Source: Populus alba
Taxonomy: Eukaryota > Streptophyta > Magnoliopsida > Malpighiales > Salicaceae
Reading direction: 5' to 3'
Assembly: GCF_005239225.2 (NCBI RefSeq)
Contig: NC_133289.1
Span: forward strand, 1,681,501 to 1,745,500
Length of the DNA stretch: 64,000 nucleotides
Below, piece by piece: positions 35,602-47,337 of the stretch; position 1 is the stretch's first letter, and each line of letters begins with the position of its first letter. The notes under the pieces are model-generated. The model saw nothing but the letters and a program-made list of their open reading frames with translations, had not been told where the DNA came from and did not search any database. The position numbers and the translations under genes were made by a program.

Positions 35602-36186
35602 TGAAAATGAAAGAAACGGAGGTGCACGCACCAGCACCATCACCATCACCTTGGAAAATGGAACCTTTTGCTTTTGTTTGCAATAATTGTAACTACGTAC
35701 GTGACCCTACACCAATATTCATTATATATCTCACCAACCTTCTTGACCTTACTGTTTAATCACAGAGGATGGTCTCCCTGCGTAAAATCTTATAAATTAT
35801 ATGAGTTTATTCATAAGGTTTTATGGAATGAAAAATATATTATCAATTAATTAACAAAATTTGCATGGGGATAATACCATAGCCAGTCTTTAGACGTCCC
35901 GCAAAACATGTTGCTTACTGACTGTGTCCACCGGGAAGCAAATTCCCATATTTGAAACAAATAATAGCACCTTGGAAGAAAACATCCAAAGGGACAAAAT
36001 CCGAGGACTATACAAAGATAAGATAGCATAAAAAACAAAGAGTAGGTAGTAAAGCCTCCCATATTTGCTGACCAAACATGTAAGAAGCTATCAACAATTA
36101 AAAAATTGTGACCATTGACTTGAAAATACTAGCTAGGCACAAAGTCGTGCATCATAACAAAAGGAAATATATTTAAACACAAAATA
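35602..36186. other. Orphan 3' flank with no gene
   Basis: Runs through the standard M-V-E-T 3' flank (CACTTTGGAAGAAAACATCC, CTAGCTAGGCACAAAGTCGTGC) and stops near 36170, where a gene should follow. Instead a palindrome array begins. Confidence 0.6.
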
Positions 36187-36625
36187 TTGAGTATATATAT
36201 ATATATAGAATGATTACCCATAGAATGATTACCTCCCCTCCCCCTAGGTATATAGAATGATTACCTAGGAGGGAGGGGAGGTAATCATTTATGGGTAATC
36301 ATTCTATATATATATATATATATATGGAGTGGGGAGGGGAGGGGGATAATCATTCTATGTATATATATATAAGGGAGAGGGGGTAATCATTCTATGTGTA
36401 TATGCATAGAACCATTCTATGCATATACACATAGAATGATTACCCCCTCTCCCTTATATATATATATATATACATAGAATGATTACCCCCTCCCCTCCCA
36501 TTCTATGTATATACATAGAATGGGGGGAGGGGAGGGGGTAATCATTCTATGTGTGTGTATACATACACACACACACATAGAATGATTACCCCTCCCCTCC
36601 CTATATATATATATGGGGAGGATTG
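36187..36625. repeat. Array of large palindromes at a gene-loss site
   Basis: About eight copies of TAGAATGATTACC or its reverse complement alternate in orientation, with CCCTCCCC/GGGGAGGG and TA or TG/CA runs between them. The longest hairpin has a perfect 52-bp stem (36360-36411 with 36415-36466) and a 3-base loop. A second, perfect palindrome of 20 bases is centred near 36511. Flanking DNA on the right (36626 on) matches the far-upstream region of gene I at about 62.05 kb, so the array replaces a gene and its promoter. Confidence 0.85.
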
Positions 36626-37810
36626 TTTCTTAAAACTATTCAAAATAAAAAATCAATATATGTATAAAAATTGTTTGATATATTTATACCATGAAAAAAA
36701 AAATCAATATAAAGTACGGTGATTTTAAAAAAACCAACCTATTTATATTATCTAACTTGACTCAACCGTTAAGGTCAGATTATATAAATATTATAAATGA
36801 TAACTAATTAAAAAAATTTTAAAAATAGATATTACAAGTAAGGAAATTCAACCTAGCATGTATATATTCTATAACAATAAACTTAAATATTTGTTGGTTA
36901 TATATCTTGTATTTATTTTTATTTTTTTGCAATTGATTCTTTCATTTTAGTTCATTAATTTAGTTGATGTATTAAGTCTAAATTATTTGTTAAAAATTAT
37001 AAAAAAATATTTAAGCTAATTTATTGAGCATAAATATGAGTTCTAATTAAACTCAATCTATAAAAATTAACAAAATAAACTTAATTTGTAAATGTATATA
37101 ATATTCATAAAATATTTAACCTAGTCAGATATATCTTATGACTCGATTGGATATAAATAAAATTAAATAAGTGAAATTTACAAAACATTAAAATTATGTT
37201 ACTTCACGCTAATCATATTTATGAACACCACTAATATAAAGGTTGAATTGTATATATCCTAAGGTACATTAGTTTGGTGATGTTCAATTACGCTCAATGC
37301 ACGCCCACCCCCTGCACATGGCATGTTTCCAAGTGCTTTATAAAATATTAATGAGGTATTTAAAAAATATGATAATGGTTGTAATTTAAAATGTTTATTT
37401 TTGTTTAAAATTATATCAAAATAATATATTTTTTAAAAATTTTAAAATTATTTTAACATTAGTACATTAAAATGATCTGAAAATAATAATTTTAAACAAA
37501 AAATAAAGAAAAAAAATTATATTATGATTTTTTATATATAATTGTGATTTTTTAAAATATTTCATGCAGTGATTTTTTAAAATATATATATATTCTTAAA
37601 AAAATATTAACTAATAAATTTTTTTATTGTTGATATTAACACATCAAAATATTAAAATAAATTAAAAATATTAAATTACCATCTTTCCATCTTAAAAACA
37701 ATTATATATATATGAAAAAAAAATCCTCCTAAGCATTTATATCGATTTGAAAAGGAGAAAGAGACTGAAGAGGTGAGGCGACGATGTTAAATGGTGCTAC
37801 AAAAGAATAA
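36626..37810. other. Far-upstream type flank without its gene
   Basis: Blocks such as CTTAAAACTATTCAAAATAAA and the ACTTGACTCAACCGTTAAGG region match 62.05-62.25 kb. 37165-37330 matches 53.52-53.66 kb. AT-rich, no gene. Confidence 0.5.
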
Positions 37811-38571
37811 GAGCTTGTTTGGTTATGCGACTGCGGCTGTGTTTTATTTAAAATATAGTTTGCAGCTATTTGATAAAAAAAAATTGATTTACTATTCATT
37901 AGGCCCCATTTAATTTCTGCGTTAGAAACATAGAAAAAAAAAAAACAACAATTTCTTACTTTTTTCACTGTTCATGTTAATTGCACTGTTCAATAAACAG
38001 TGCAATTAACATGAACAGTGTTACACTGTTCATGTGAATAGTGCAAAATAATTGCACTGTTCACTTAAAAAATAGTGAACAGTACAATTCTCTTGCATTG
38101 TTCACCTGCCTGCGTGAACTTTTTTTTTAAAAAAAAAAAAAAATAGTTTAAAGTGGATTTTATACCTGATAATATTTTATTTAATTTTATTATATGCTAA
38201 AAATATTATGAAAATTATAGTTTTGTCGGATGTATTTCGTACGTAATGGAATTATAAATGGTTTCATGGAATAATAAAAAATATTTTATATAAAGTATGA
38301 TTTATTTTATGATATAATAACAATAGTTAAATTCACAATATTTAAATTAAAAATCATCAGTATTAATATATATTTTTAAAATTATTTTATAACCTCAATT
38401 TTAAAAACATTATTAACCAAACACATTAAATTATTTTTTCTTTAACTTCAATTTTAATTATAGTTTTAATTAAACATCTATTTTTTTAAATCAATCTCAA
38501 CTAAAAATATTTTTTATAAAATAATTTTTTTAAATTATAACCATAACAGTTATGTAATACTAAACACAGTC
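37811..38571. mobile_element. MITE with TAA target duplication, 761 bp
   Basis: The left end is GAGCTTGTTTGG; the right end, reversed, is GACTGTGTTTAG. It is flanked by TAA (37808-37810 and 38572-38574). Two paralogous empty sites exist (GCTACAAAAGACTAAAGGGGTG near 54154, and near 62675). TAA plus this TIR type fits PIF/Harbinger. Inside it, 37966-37990 and 37996-38020 form a perfect 25-bp stem with a 5-base loop. No coding capacity. Confidence 0.75.
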
Positions 38572-38574
38572 TAA

Positions 38575-38843
38575 TGGGGTGGCTATCTGCCAATTGCTAT
38601 GTGTGGGCACAAGGGAGGGAGGTTAAGAAAAAAAATTGTGGGGTCCAGAAATTGTCCATAAGTGCAAAACTACAAAAGAAATTATCCAATCAATCCAGCG
38701 TCCTATCCTATTATTGTCAATTTACAATTATTGTCAATTTACAGTGTCGTGGAACTAAAAAAAAAAAAAGTGATTTTACTTTGAAATTTATGCCACCACG
38801 GGTCATGGAAGACATTTTTCGGTACCAAAAACTATTTTTTACA

Positions 38844-38885
<42 letters not shown>

Positions 38886-39194
38886 TATATATATAGATTA
38901 TTTTATGTGTTGTGCTTATATGAATAATAAATTTTAAAAAATAAAATAAAAATATATTATTTTGATATATTCGTAAGTAAAAAGAACATTAAAAAGTAAC
39001 CGCTACTATACTCTCAAACATCCTCAGAATAATGTTTATTATTGTGATTCATTGTGTTTTAAGAGTGTTTTTAGTTTAAAAATACATTATAATAAAAAAA
39101 ATTTGATTTTTTTTTATTTTTGACATCAAAGTATTAAATTCATCAAAATATATTAAAAAAACCAATTTAATATTGGTCCAAAAAAACCAATTTA
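38575..39194. repeat. Distal flank block shared with 54.17 and 62.69 kb
   Basis: The same succession of blocks (GTGGGGTCCAGAAATTGTCC, CAATCAATCCAGCGTCCT, CCACGGGTCATGGAAGACAT) occurs in all three places. A CA microsatellite is at about 38841-38876. Open frames overlapping it differ between copies and look non-coding. Confidence 0.65.
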
Positions 39195-40000
39195 ATGTTC
39201 AATCACTCCCTTATTATAGCATCTTTTTAATCCAATCCCAATCCAAAAAAAGTCTTTCACATTAGCCCATAATTGGTCTTCAAACTTTAAGAATCTTGTA
39301 ATTAGGTCCCTCGAATTAAACCTGCAAACTCAGGTCAGAATCCTTCTCGCGGCAAAATTCTTTACTTTCACGTTTAGATATTCAAACGGGAATATCTTGA
39401 GTTTCTGATATTGAAATCAAACGATTCAAAAACCCAAATTCATCTACGCATCCAGGACTACAACTTTGATGAAAAATTCGAAGTGAGATAAAATTGTTTT
39501 GAAGAATAGAATCTAGCATCAATCTGGTTAGTAAAAAAAGGATCTCCTGATCTAATTCAAGAAACTGACAATGTCAAACATCCCAAAGTGTAGGTCAATT
39601 CTTCAACATGTCATGAGTGACAGAATATAACCGGGATGGTTAGATATTGCACGAAACCAAGTCAGAATCAAAACTTAAGTTGGAACAAAAAATTGCGACA
39701 GCAGCAGAATTAGTTTTTTAGTGCAACTTCTGAGAGATTTATTTAACCTTAAAGCTTATATAACAAAGGAAGGAATTTCACATTATAAAGACTTCTAATT
39801 AGCCTAAGAATCCTAACAATTTTGACAGTAGAGGGGAAGGATAAAGAGAGCCGAAGACGACTGAAACAGGGTTCGAAAAACATTTTTCTTTTTTGCTTTT
39901 GTCAATTTCTGAACAACCTTGAACTAAACTTCTGCCTTCGATTAAAAAGTGATATACACCATCTCTATTAACACATAGGATCCAAAAATGAGTAACAACA
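39195..40000 (+). mobile_element. 3' fragment of an LTR of the solo-LTR family
   Basis: The blocks TCAGGTCAGAATCCTTCTCGC, ATTCAAACGGGAATATCTTGAG and GTAACAACA at the 3' end match, in reverse, the 3.06-4.0 kb part of the solo LTR. A truncated duplicate lies at 54.73-55.21 kb. The left end is approximate. Confidence 0.65.
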
Positions 40001-41418
40001 GTGATAAAGATATTTTGATCATATAATATATTAAAAAAATTAAAATACAATATTTATATAAATAACCAGTAATTTCTTTTCTATTGATGTTAAGTTTTTA
40101 TTATTGAAATAATAAATTTTGTTAATGTTTTTTTTTGTTGTCAAACTGTGTGTTTAAAAAATAATAATTTTTTTTACTTCAAATTAATTTTTTGTGTGTT
40201 TTTGAATCATTTTGATATACTAATGTTAAAAATAAATTTTTAAAAATAATATTAAAAACCATAACCAATAATTTCTTCCATGGCTAGAGATAGAGAATCC
40301 AAGGAAAGCCATGGACCGATCCATTATCTATGCTGGGTTTCATTAATATTGAGCTTAGCCCATCTCTTCTATGGCTAGACCATGACTGCCTCGAAGCCCT
40401 AGAGGCTAAAATAGGGCTGCAAGTAAGGTACCTTATGCAGTTTATTCCAACTACCATTATGTCGTGGGTAGATATTATTTATTTTAGTAGAAAAAAAAAA
40501 AAATATATATATATATATAGGTTTTTTATTATATTTTTTAATGTAAGAAATTCTGATTATAAATAAATAAATAAAAACTATGTATACATTCAATTAAATA
40601 AATTGAGAATTATTTATACCAATAAAAAAAAAATCGTTAACAATAACTAAAGACTAAACTTAAAAAATTAAAAGATAGATTAGATAAAAATATTTAATCT
40701 AGTAACATGAACCATGTACTTGGTTGTGTTTTGATAACTTTATTTATTAGTTTTAATCTTTTATTTAATTAAACAATAATAGAAATTGGCACAGGCGAAA
40801 ATGATTGAATAAAATAATAAATAAAATTTATATAGGGTTATAGAAATTATATATAAAAAATATTATAATTATATAAAAAAAACCAACTAAAAACTATAAA
40901 TAATCAAGTTAATTCATGTCGTTTTTATTATTTAAAACAATAATGTTAACCCAATTAAGTTTTAATAAAAATGCATCAAGTAAATCAAATTATTAATAAC
41001 ATAGTCGGATAACAATTTTAGTCACATAAATATTTTGTTTTTGCTTCATCTTGACATTTTTAAATAAAAAATTTTATGAATCAACCAATAAGGTATAATT
41101 AACAACTATTACTACTGTACAAGTCAATGGAGATTTCCATAACCCCTTCAAAATCTCCATTGCTTCCTTACATTTTCATTGACAGCTCGCTAACCTATCC
41201 CATGGTAGCATTCTTCTTCTGTCATCCCCACCAATTAATTAATGTGTAGAGGAGGAAACGAGTCAAATAACGTCAACCGATGACAATATATCTCCAGATT
41301 AAGAGAGCTTTACATGGCTTCATATAAAACTATATATATATACATCATGAAAAGGAAATTTGTCTTCGATTAAATATATAATAATCCAAATTTCATTATC
41401 TGGTTTGGATCATAAGGC
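40001..41418. other. Intergenic flank copy
   Basis: 40270-41100 parallels 30.3-31.14 and 49.07-49.77 kb. 41110-41600 is nearly identical to 53020-53515. No gene. Confidence 0.55.
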
Positions 41419-41493
41419 ATGGCTGAGCTTGCTTCCAGAAAAAAATACACCACAGAAGCAATCAAACGATCAAGGATTGAAGAAAGCAATTGA
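41419..41493 (+). repeat. Recurrent 3'-flank element, copy 4 (in-frame deletion)
   Basis: Same frame as at 8574 but with 21 bases missing after M-A-E-L-A, leaving 24 codons and the same TGA. The deletion is a multiple of three and is shared with the copy at 53325. Confidence 0.4.
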
Positions 41494-42299
41494 AACTGAA
41501 AGAAACGGAGGTGCACGTACCATCACCGTCACCATGGAAGTGGGGTTTTGGGGGGTTTTTATTTTATTATATTTTGCATGAATAGCTAGTTTGGCTATCA
41601 TTTGATCAAATCTAGTACAGCTACTTTTTAAAAATATTTTTTATTTAAAAATATATTAAAATTATATATATTTTTTATTTTTTAAAAATTATTTTTAAAA
41701 TTAATGTATCAAAATGATCTAAAAACACCAACAAAAATTAATTTGAAGCAAAAAAATTAAAAAAATTCTATATTTTTCAAAAATAATTTTGAAACGCAAA
41801 AATAGAGTTAAAATAAGGTTTTGAGTTTTTATTTTATTATTTTTAGTCTGGTTAGAAATATGATATCACAACGTATGGTGCAATTTATGTTTTTAAATTA
41901 AAAATATATTTTAATATTTTTTATTTGAAAACACGAGTTCCACTGTAATTATATGTGCATTTCAAACATCAACTTTTAATATATTTTGTTTTTTATTTAA
42001 AAAGTGTATTTAAAAAAAATTAATTTTTTTTATATTTTTCATATAGTTTTAATTATTTTGATATTAAGAATAATTTTATTTTTTAAAAAATATTACTTAA
42101 ATATATTTTAAAACAAAAATAATATTATAAGAAAACTATCAGTGAGGAAGTACGGTCGAATGGTGTTGTTTCTGGGCATTTCATCCGGCAACAAATGACG
42201 AGAGAATAGATGGAGAGGGGTTTTTTTAAACAAATAATAGCACTTTGGAAGAAAACATCCAAAGGGACAAAATCCTAGGACTATACTATACAAAGGCCC
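41494..42299. other. AT-rich 3' flank
   Basis: Low-complexity AT-rich sequence, then the unit block GTACGGTCGAATGGTGTTG and CACTTTGGAAGAAAACATCC also found near 8.95 and 56.05 kb. No gene. Confidence 0.5.
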
Positions 42300-42502
42300 A
42301 AACATCATGACCACTGGATTTGAATCCAATGGTTGATGCTGGACGTTGACTCAAACCATCGGTCTTCTGGATAGTCTTCATAAACACATACACTTCTGCT
42401 CTTGATCTTTTCCTTGATCTGGACCTACCAAGAAAAGAAAAGAAGAAGAAGGAAATATATCAAAATCCCCACATCCATCTATGCACATACCTTTTCAGCC
42501 AT
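42300..42502 (-). pseudogene. Hybrid HMA-family pseudogene with most of exons 2 and 3 deleted
   Basis: Exon 1 (42491-42502, M-A-E-K with its GTATGTGCAT donor) and part of intron 1 are M-A-E-K type. They join near 42420 to a short scrap of exon 3 (the C-P-E-K-I-K-E-K region, about 42399-42419). That scrap joins a scrap of tail coding (42370-42398) and a 3' flank that are M-V-E-T type. Exon 2 with the C-x-x-C is absent. The promoter with CACGTG (42694-42699) is preserved, so a short transcript may still be made, but no HMA protein can be. Confidence 0.8.
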
Positions 42503-43126
42503 GGTTTTGTCGAAGCTTTGATCTGGACCTGATGAGATGATAGAAGAGCAGAGCGAAGGAACGGACCAGAGGGTGAGAGGGAGATTGGGATCCAAAAAAG
42601 AGGCTTATAAAATTAAGATTGATCACAACTTAAGTAGTAAGGTGTGAGGACATGGTTTGATTACCGTGCATCTAGAGGCCAATAAGAAGAGAACACGTGG
42701 GGTTGGGTGTTGAGCTTGACGTATAATATTGTCGTTGCATTTTTAATTGCTGACCCTCCAATCCTGCACATGCATGTGCTGGCTTTGATGGACACATCTC
42801 ACCTTCAATTTTGTTAATCATTTCGAAGGTTGCAGTGCATCCTACGGTGCATTAGTTTAGTCATGTCAATAAATGAGCCATGCAACCCCCATGACAACCG
42901 TACAGGTGTCCCTAATAAATTCCCCATAAAAAATTAAAAATCTTCAATTAATATTTCCGTATCTCATGTGTAAAAGAATTTAGCCGGCGTTTGATTGTTG
43001 TTTCCTGAAAAAAAAAAAAATTGAAGACCCATAGGAACACATGAATTATTGTATTTATTATATTACCATGAAAATGAAAAATGAAAAATTAGAAACCCAA
43101 GTCGTAAAGCAAGTAGCTCATTGTTG
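42503..43126. promoter_or_regulatory. Surviving M-A-E-K promoter region of the pseudogene
   Basis: Retains GCTTATAAAATTAAG, CCAATAAGAAGAGAACACGTGG and TTGACGT at the same spacing as genes B and C, then the 43021-43127 block shared with 19879 and 22190. Confidence 0.6.
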
Positions 43127-44791
43127 TAAGAGCTCGACGTCACGACAACCCTCCCCAGGAACGAGGATTCCATGTTGGGGTTTTTGTTTTATGAAAAAAA
43201 GAGTTGCCACCTAGTATTATGGTTATTATAAAATCTAACTGGTTTTTTAAAGATTCTAAGACAATAGACTGGTTGCGTAAAAGGAAGGTATTGACACCCC
43301 TAATACGTCATATTTAAAGTAAGTTACTTGGTGTTTGGTTTGGTTTGCCTTGCTATGGTGTTGGTGTTCTCTAATCAATTTTTCTATGAAAGGTTTACTA
43401 TGATGAATAGGCTTGAGTTCAAAGTCTAAAAGTAAGAACCCTTAGCCAATATAGATTATGCTTTTAGATATGTTTGTAGAGTCCTAAAAAGAACTGATGT
43501 AAATCTCTTAAAATCTGTATTTGATCTGAAATAAATTTATAACCTCTGAATTAAAAGATATGTAAGATAGAAATCTAAGAAGATTCAATTTGCTTTAAAA
43601 GCTCATTTTTTTCTTAGTATTTTAAGTATTTGCGACTTGTAAATCACAAGGAAAAGAGAAAAACATTTAGAAATCTAAAGAAATTCAGAGTGTTTTTAAA
43701 AGTCTATTTTTTCCTTAGTGTTTCATACTCTCACGGCTCGTAAACTATGGAGTCAAAAAAAATTGAAATGTTCTCAATTATAATCGAGGCTTTTTTCAAG
43801 GATGTGTGATAACTTATTATTATTAATCCTAGGAAAATATTTTGGATAGTAACCACTTGAAATTTCTTTATCTAAACATTAACATCGAATAATAACAAGT
43901 TAGTCCCCATAATATTTTGGATATTTATCCCTTTGGGATTTTTTTATCCAAACATTAACTGTGAATAATACATAAATTCCTCAAAAAATAAGATTTTTGT
44001 ATTTTTTTAGAATATTGGTCAATACCCTTTTGAGTCTTACAAATATGTTATAAAATCCAGAATACAAGAAAATATTTTTTTTTTTGTTTAAGAAATCCTT
44101 GTTAAAACACATTTTCTTTCAAACTTTGAATATTTGTTTTGTTTTCTTAAAACGAAATTCAAAACATGTTATGGTATTAGCCGTATGCAACATACAAGAA
44201 AACATTTATTTTTTACACACACACACAAACCAATAATATTGTTGTTTTTTTAGGGGCTGGGTCAAGCTCAGCCCATGTGGCTGGGCTGAACCCAGTAGGT
44301 CTAGCCGATCACTGGCCCAAACCAGCAACCTGGTTGGGCAAAAAGCATGCGTGAGTTTCCTCATACGTGCCTTGGCTGATCACTATTCAAGTGAATTAAA
44401 TTTCACTTAAACGGAAACAAAATGCACTAGGATTTATGTAGATGCTGGGAATGACAAACCTGGAGGTGGAAATGAAGAAGCTACAGCAAAGTTAAAGGCG
44501 TCATGGCTAATCTGTCTGTGTTCTTTTGTTTCAACCTTTTTCCTTTTGTTCTATGTTTGTCTGTCTTTTTTTTTTTCCTCTACTTCTTCATCCCTCTCTA
44601 TCTACTCTCCCTTGTTCTATAGATTTTATTTGTAGGGAGGAAAGACCGAAAGGCAGTCCCTGCTTCTCTCTTGTTTCTCTTCTTTTTTTTTTTTGTTAAT
44701 TTTTCAACAATCACGAACTAAACTCCTACATATAGTTCAAGAGGGATACATTCCATCTCCAGCACATGAGGTCCAAAAATAAGTAACAACA
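43127..44791 (+). mobile_element. LTR copy, 5' end truncated
   Basis: Matches the 20208-21735 copy from just inside its start (GACAACCCTCCCCAGG) to AAGTAACAACA at 44791, in the same position relative to the gene flanks. It contains the GTTGCCACCTAGTATTATGG block and the poly-T region near 44570 and 44685. Confidence 0.7.
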
Positions 44792-45436
44792 ATGTATATT
44801 TTTTATTATTTTCAAATGCTGGTATCAAGAATAAATCTTAAAAATAAAAATTATATATTTTATTTTAATATAGTTTCAAGTAAAAAATAATTTTAAAAAG
44901 TAATATTTTACGCCAAAATTTCATAAGAAGGGAACGTAATAATCACATGAATCTAATTTGAAATTTTGTGCCTCTACTCTACATGTCATGAGTCCATTAT
45001 CTATGCTTTCTGAATGACAAGCTGGGTTTTATTAATATTGAGCTTAGCCCATGTTTTACAGGGCGCATTAATTAGCTCATCACTTCCATGTTTTACAGGA
45101 CTGCCTAGAAGCCCAGAGGCTAAAACAGGGCTGCAAGCAACACATATTGCTTTGCTTTGGATCAAATATTATTCTTTATAGTTGGGAAAAAAAAATGAAT
45201 AAACATGTTTTTTTCATTATATTTTTTAGGTAAAAAAATCTGATTATAAATTAAAAAAATTATGTATTCATTCAATTAAATAAATTGAGAATTATTTGTA
45301 GTAGACTTATTTTGTACCAATAAATACAAAAAAAAAAAATCATATTTAATGTAAAGAAATCTGATTATATTTTTTTATTCTAGTAGAAACAAATGCAAAA
45401 AATATCTTTAAGAATCTTATTATATAATCATAGTTG

Positions 45437-45477
<41 letters not shown>

Positions 45478-45987
45478 TGGAATGGATGTTGACACGATTA
45501 ACCTAGATGATGAGACTCAACTTGGTAAATTACTTGGATTTTTTTTAAAAAAATTATTCAAAACAATATCCTTTTCAATTTTTTTTTAACAGAAACAATA
45601 TAAATTTTATGATATATCTGAATTGACCCAATGATCTATAAATTGGAAGGGAACTGCTCAATTCAATGCATGATTCTGTGATAAATTCAAGGGAGAATTC
45701 TTATCGCCAAGAACAATGATAGGATCATGACAGTCCACATTCCATTATCCAGATGGATTATGCATGAGCTAAATTTCTGACAACGAAGCTTGATAACGTT
45801 TACAAAGAAAAGCCATCGACCAGTTACTATTAGAAATTAAAGAAAGCAAATGGAAAGTGAATGGAAAGGAGATGCTGAGACTCACAATCAATATTATACA
45901 AATAGCAATGATTAAGGAGCTTTTAAAATCCCTTATATTAATTTATTAAAAATCTTAACAACTCTTGTAATAAAAGATTGTTCCCAC
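44792..45987. other. 3' flank of gene F
   Basis: Recurring M-A-E-K 3' flank parallel to 21.74-22.19 and 23.2-24.55 kb, with a TA microsatellite near 45438-45472. No gene. Confidence 0.6.
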
Positions 45988-46153
45988 GCTTGAGGATCGT
46001 GCTCCAACGGTGTCGAGGCTTGTCTTCTATTGTTGTTTTAAGTTCGACCCTTTATGCGTATGCTTGTCACCCCGCGGTGCTTTACCTGTTTATTGGGCTT
46101 ACAGGGTGTTCAATGAGCGCAAGCTGGCCCGGACACCCTCACATTAAAAAAAA
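45988..46153 (+). mobile_element. SINE, diverged, 166 bp
   Basis: Shares its 3' half with the SINE at 34245 (CTTGTCACCCCGCGGTGC, AAGCTGGCCCGGACACCC) and ends in poly-A. It has perfect 11-bp target duplications ATTGTTCCCAC at 45977-45987 and 46154-46164. The gene D flank at about 24.54 kb is the empty site. The A and B boxes are degraded. Confidence 0.88.
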
Positions 46154-46164
46154 ATTGTTCCCAC

Positions 46165-46367
46165 ATGATCACCAACCTTATTGTATCACATAAAATCTTA
46201 ATAACGATGAAAGATCGAAGACCCAAAATGCAGCCAAAACTGACCCCAACATTTCAACATAGACAACTAGAGCTACCTAGACAAGGTTATGACATGAGCA
46301 TAAGTAATGCTATTGTTTAATTTGATCATATCGACACCATACTAAAGCATCGACATTCTTGATGCTT
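46165..46367. other. Immediate 3' flank of gene F
   Basis: The same block as before genes B, C and D (TGCAGCCAAAACTGACCCC to GATCATATCGACAC). Nothing else is seen. Confidence 0.6.
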
Positions 46368-47337
46368 TCACATGATTGTGCATGACGAGGGATTATCTTC
46401 ACAGACATATTCACCTCTGCACGCATAGTAACCGCTTCTTTGGCAACCATAGCCGCCGCCGCCGCCAAACCAACTATCATACACTGGCCGTCCGTAAGCT
46501 TCATAACATGGGGGTGCTGACCTGCCATAGTCATGATAACATGGTCCTCCACTAATCCCTCGGTAGCATTCAGCACAACATGTCCTTGGGTGGACTGGTT
46601 CAACAATAAGCGCTTTCGGCTTCTCTAGTCCTTTGGACTTGCCATTGCCATCAACTGTTTCTGGAGGCTTGCCCTCTGGTTGTTTGCTTGGTTTGGGCGC
46701 TGGTTTGGCCTCTGGTTTCTTCTCTTCTACTTTGGGTTTCTCTGGAACCTTGATCACAATGCTCTTGACAGCTTCACCTCCTTTACAGACTATCTTTTCC
46801 TTAATCTTTTCAGGACTGCAACATACCACAGTGATGGTCACTGTGCCTGCCTTCTTGTCATATATCTGGTTCTGAATTTCTCTTGTTCACAATCCACAAA
46901 AACAACTTAGCCACTTTCCTTTCATCTTAAAACAGCTCAAACTAAGTTATAATACATGGGGAAAGAGGCACTCACGAGGAATTCTACACAGTACTTTCTT
47001 GATTTTCTTGTGGCATTTCTCACATTCAAGGTCAACCTTGATCACCATTGTTGTGACTTTCTGCAAAAGGAGCACATATAAAAACAAGGACATAATTTCT
47101 AAGCCATGAAGAATATTGAAAGGACCGGAACACTTTCGGACATGGAAGGATATTGATCAGTAAAGAGAATGAACAAGAAGATGAGGTCCATAGGGCCAAA
47201 AACAAGAACCACCACATAAAAAGAAGGAAAACCCAAATGAATGGGCTAAATAAAAGACAAATCTAAACCAAGAAAAGAAGAAGAAGGAAATATATCAAAA
47301 TCCCCACATCCATCCATGCACATACCTTTTCAGCCAT
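46368..47337 (-). CDS. Gene F: HMA-domain protein with Lys/Glu/Pro linker and CaaX end
   Basis: Exons: 47326-47337, 46976-47060, 46368-46879, giving 202 residues. It starts M-A-E-K-K-V-T-T-M; HMA fold and C-E-K-C intact. The linker is K-V-E-E-K-K-P-E-A-K-P-A-P-K-P-S-K-Q then P-P-E-T-V-D-G-N-G-K-S-K-G as in gene D, where D has an Ala/Pro run instead. One R-T-C-C-A-E-C-Y-R-G-I-S-G-G-P-C-Y module, a G-rich hinge, Y-G-C-Q-R-S-G-Y-Y-A-C-R-G and the end C-T-I-M. Its promoter is intact, with CACGTG at 47550-47555 about 0.2 kb upstream. Paralog of D; the following gene G is the partner of E in the same duplicated pair. Confidence 0.87.
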
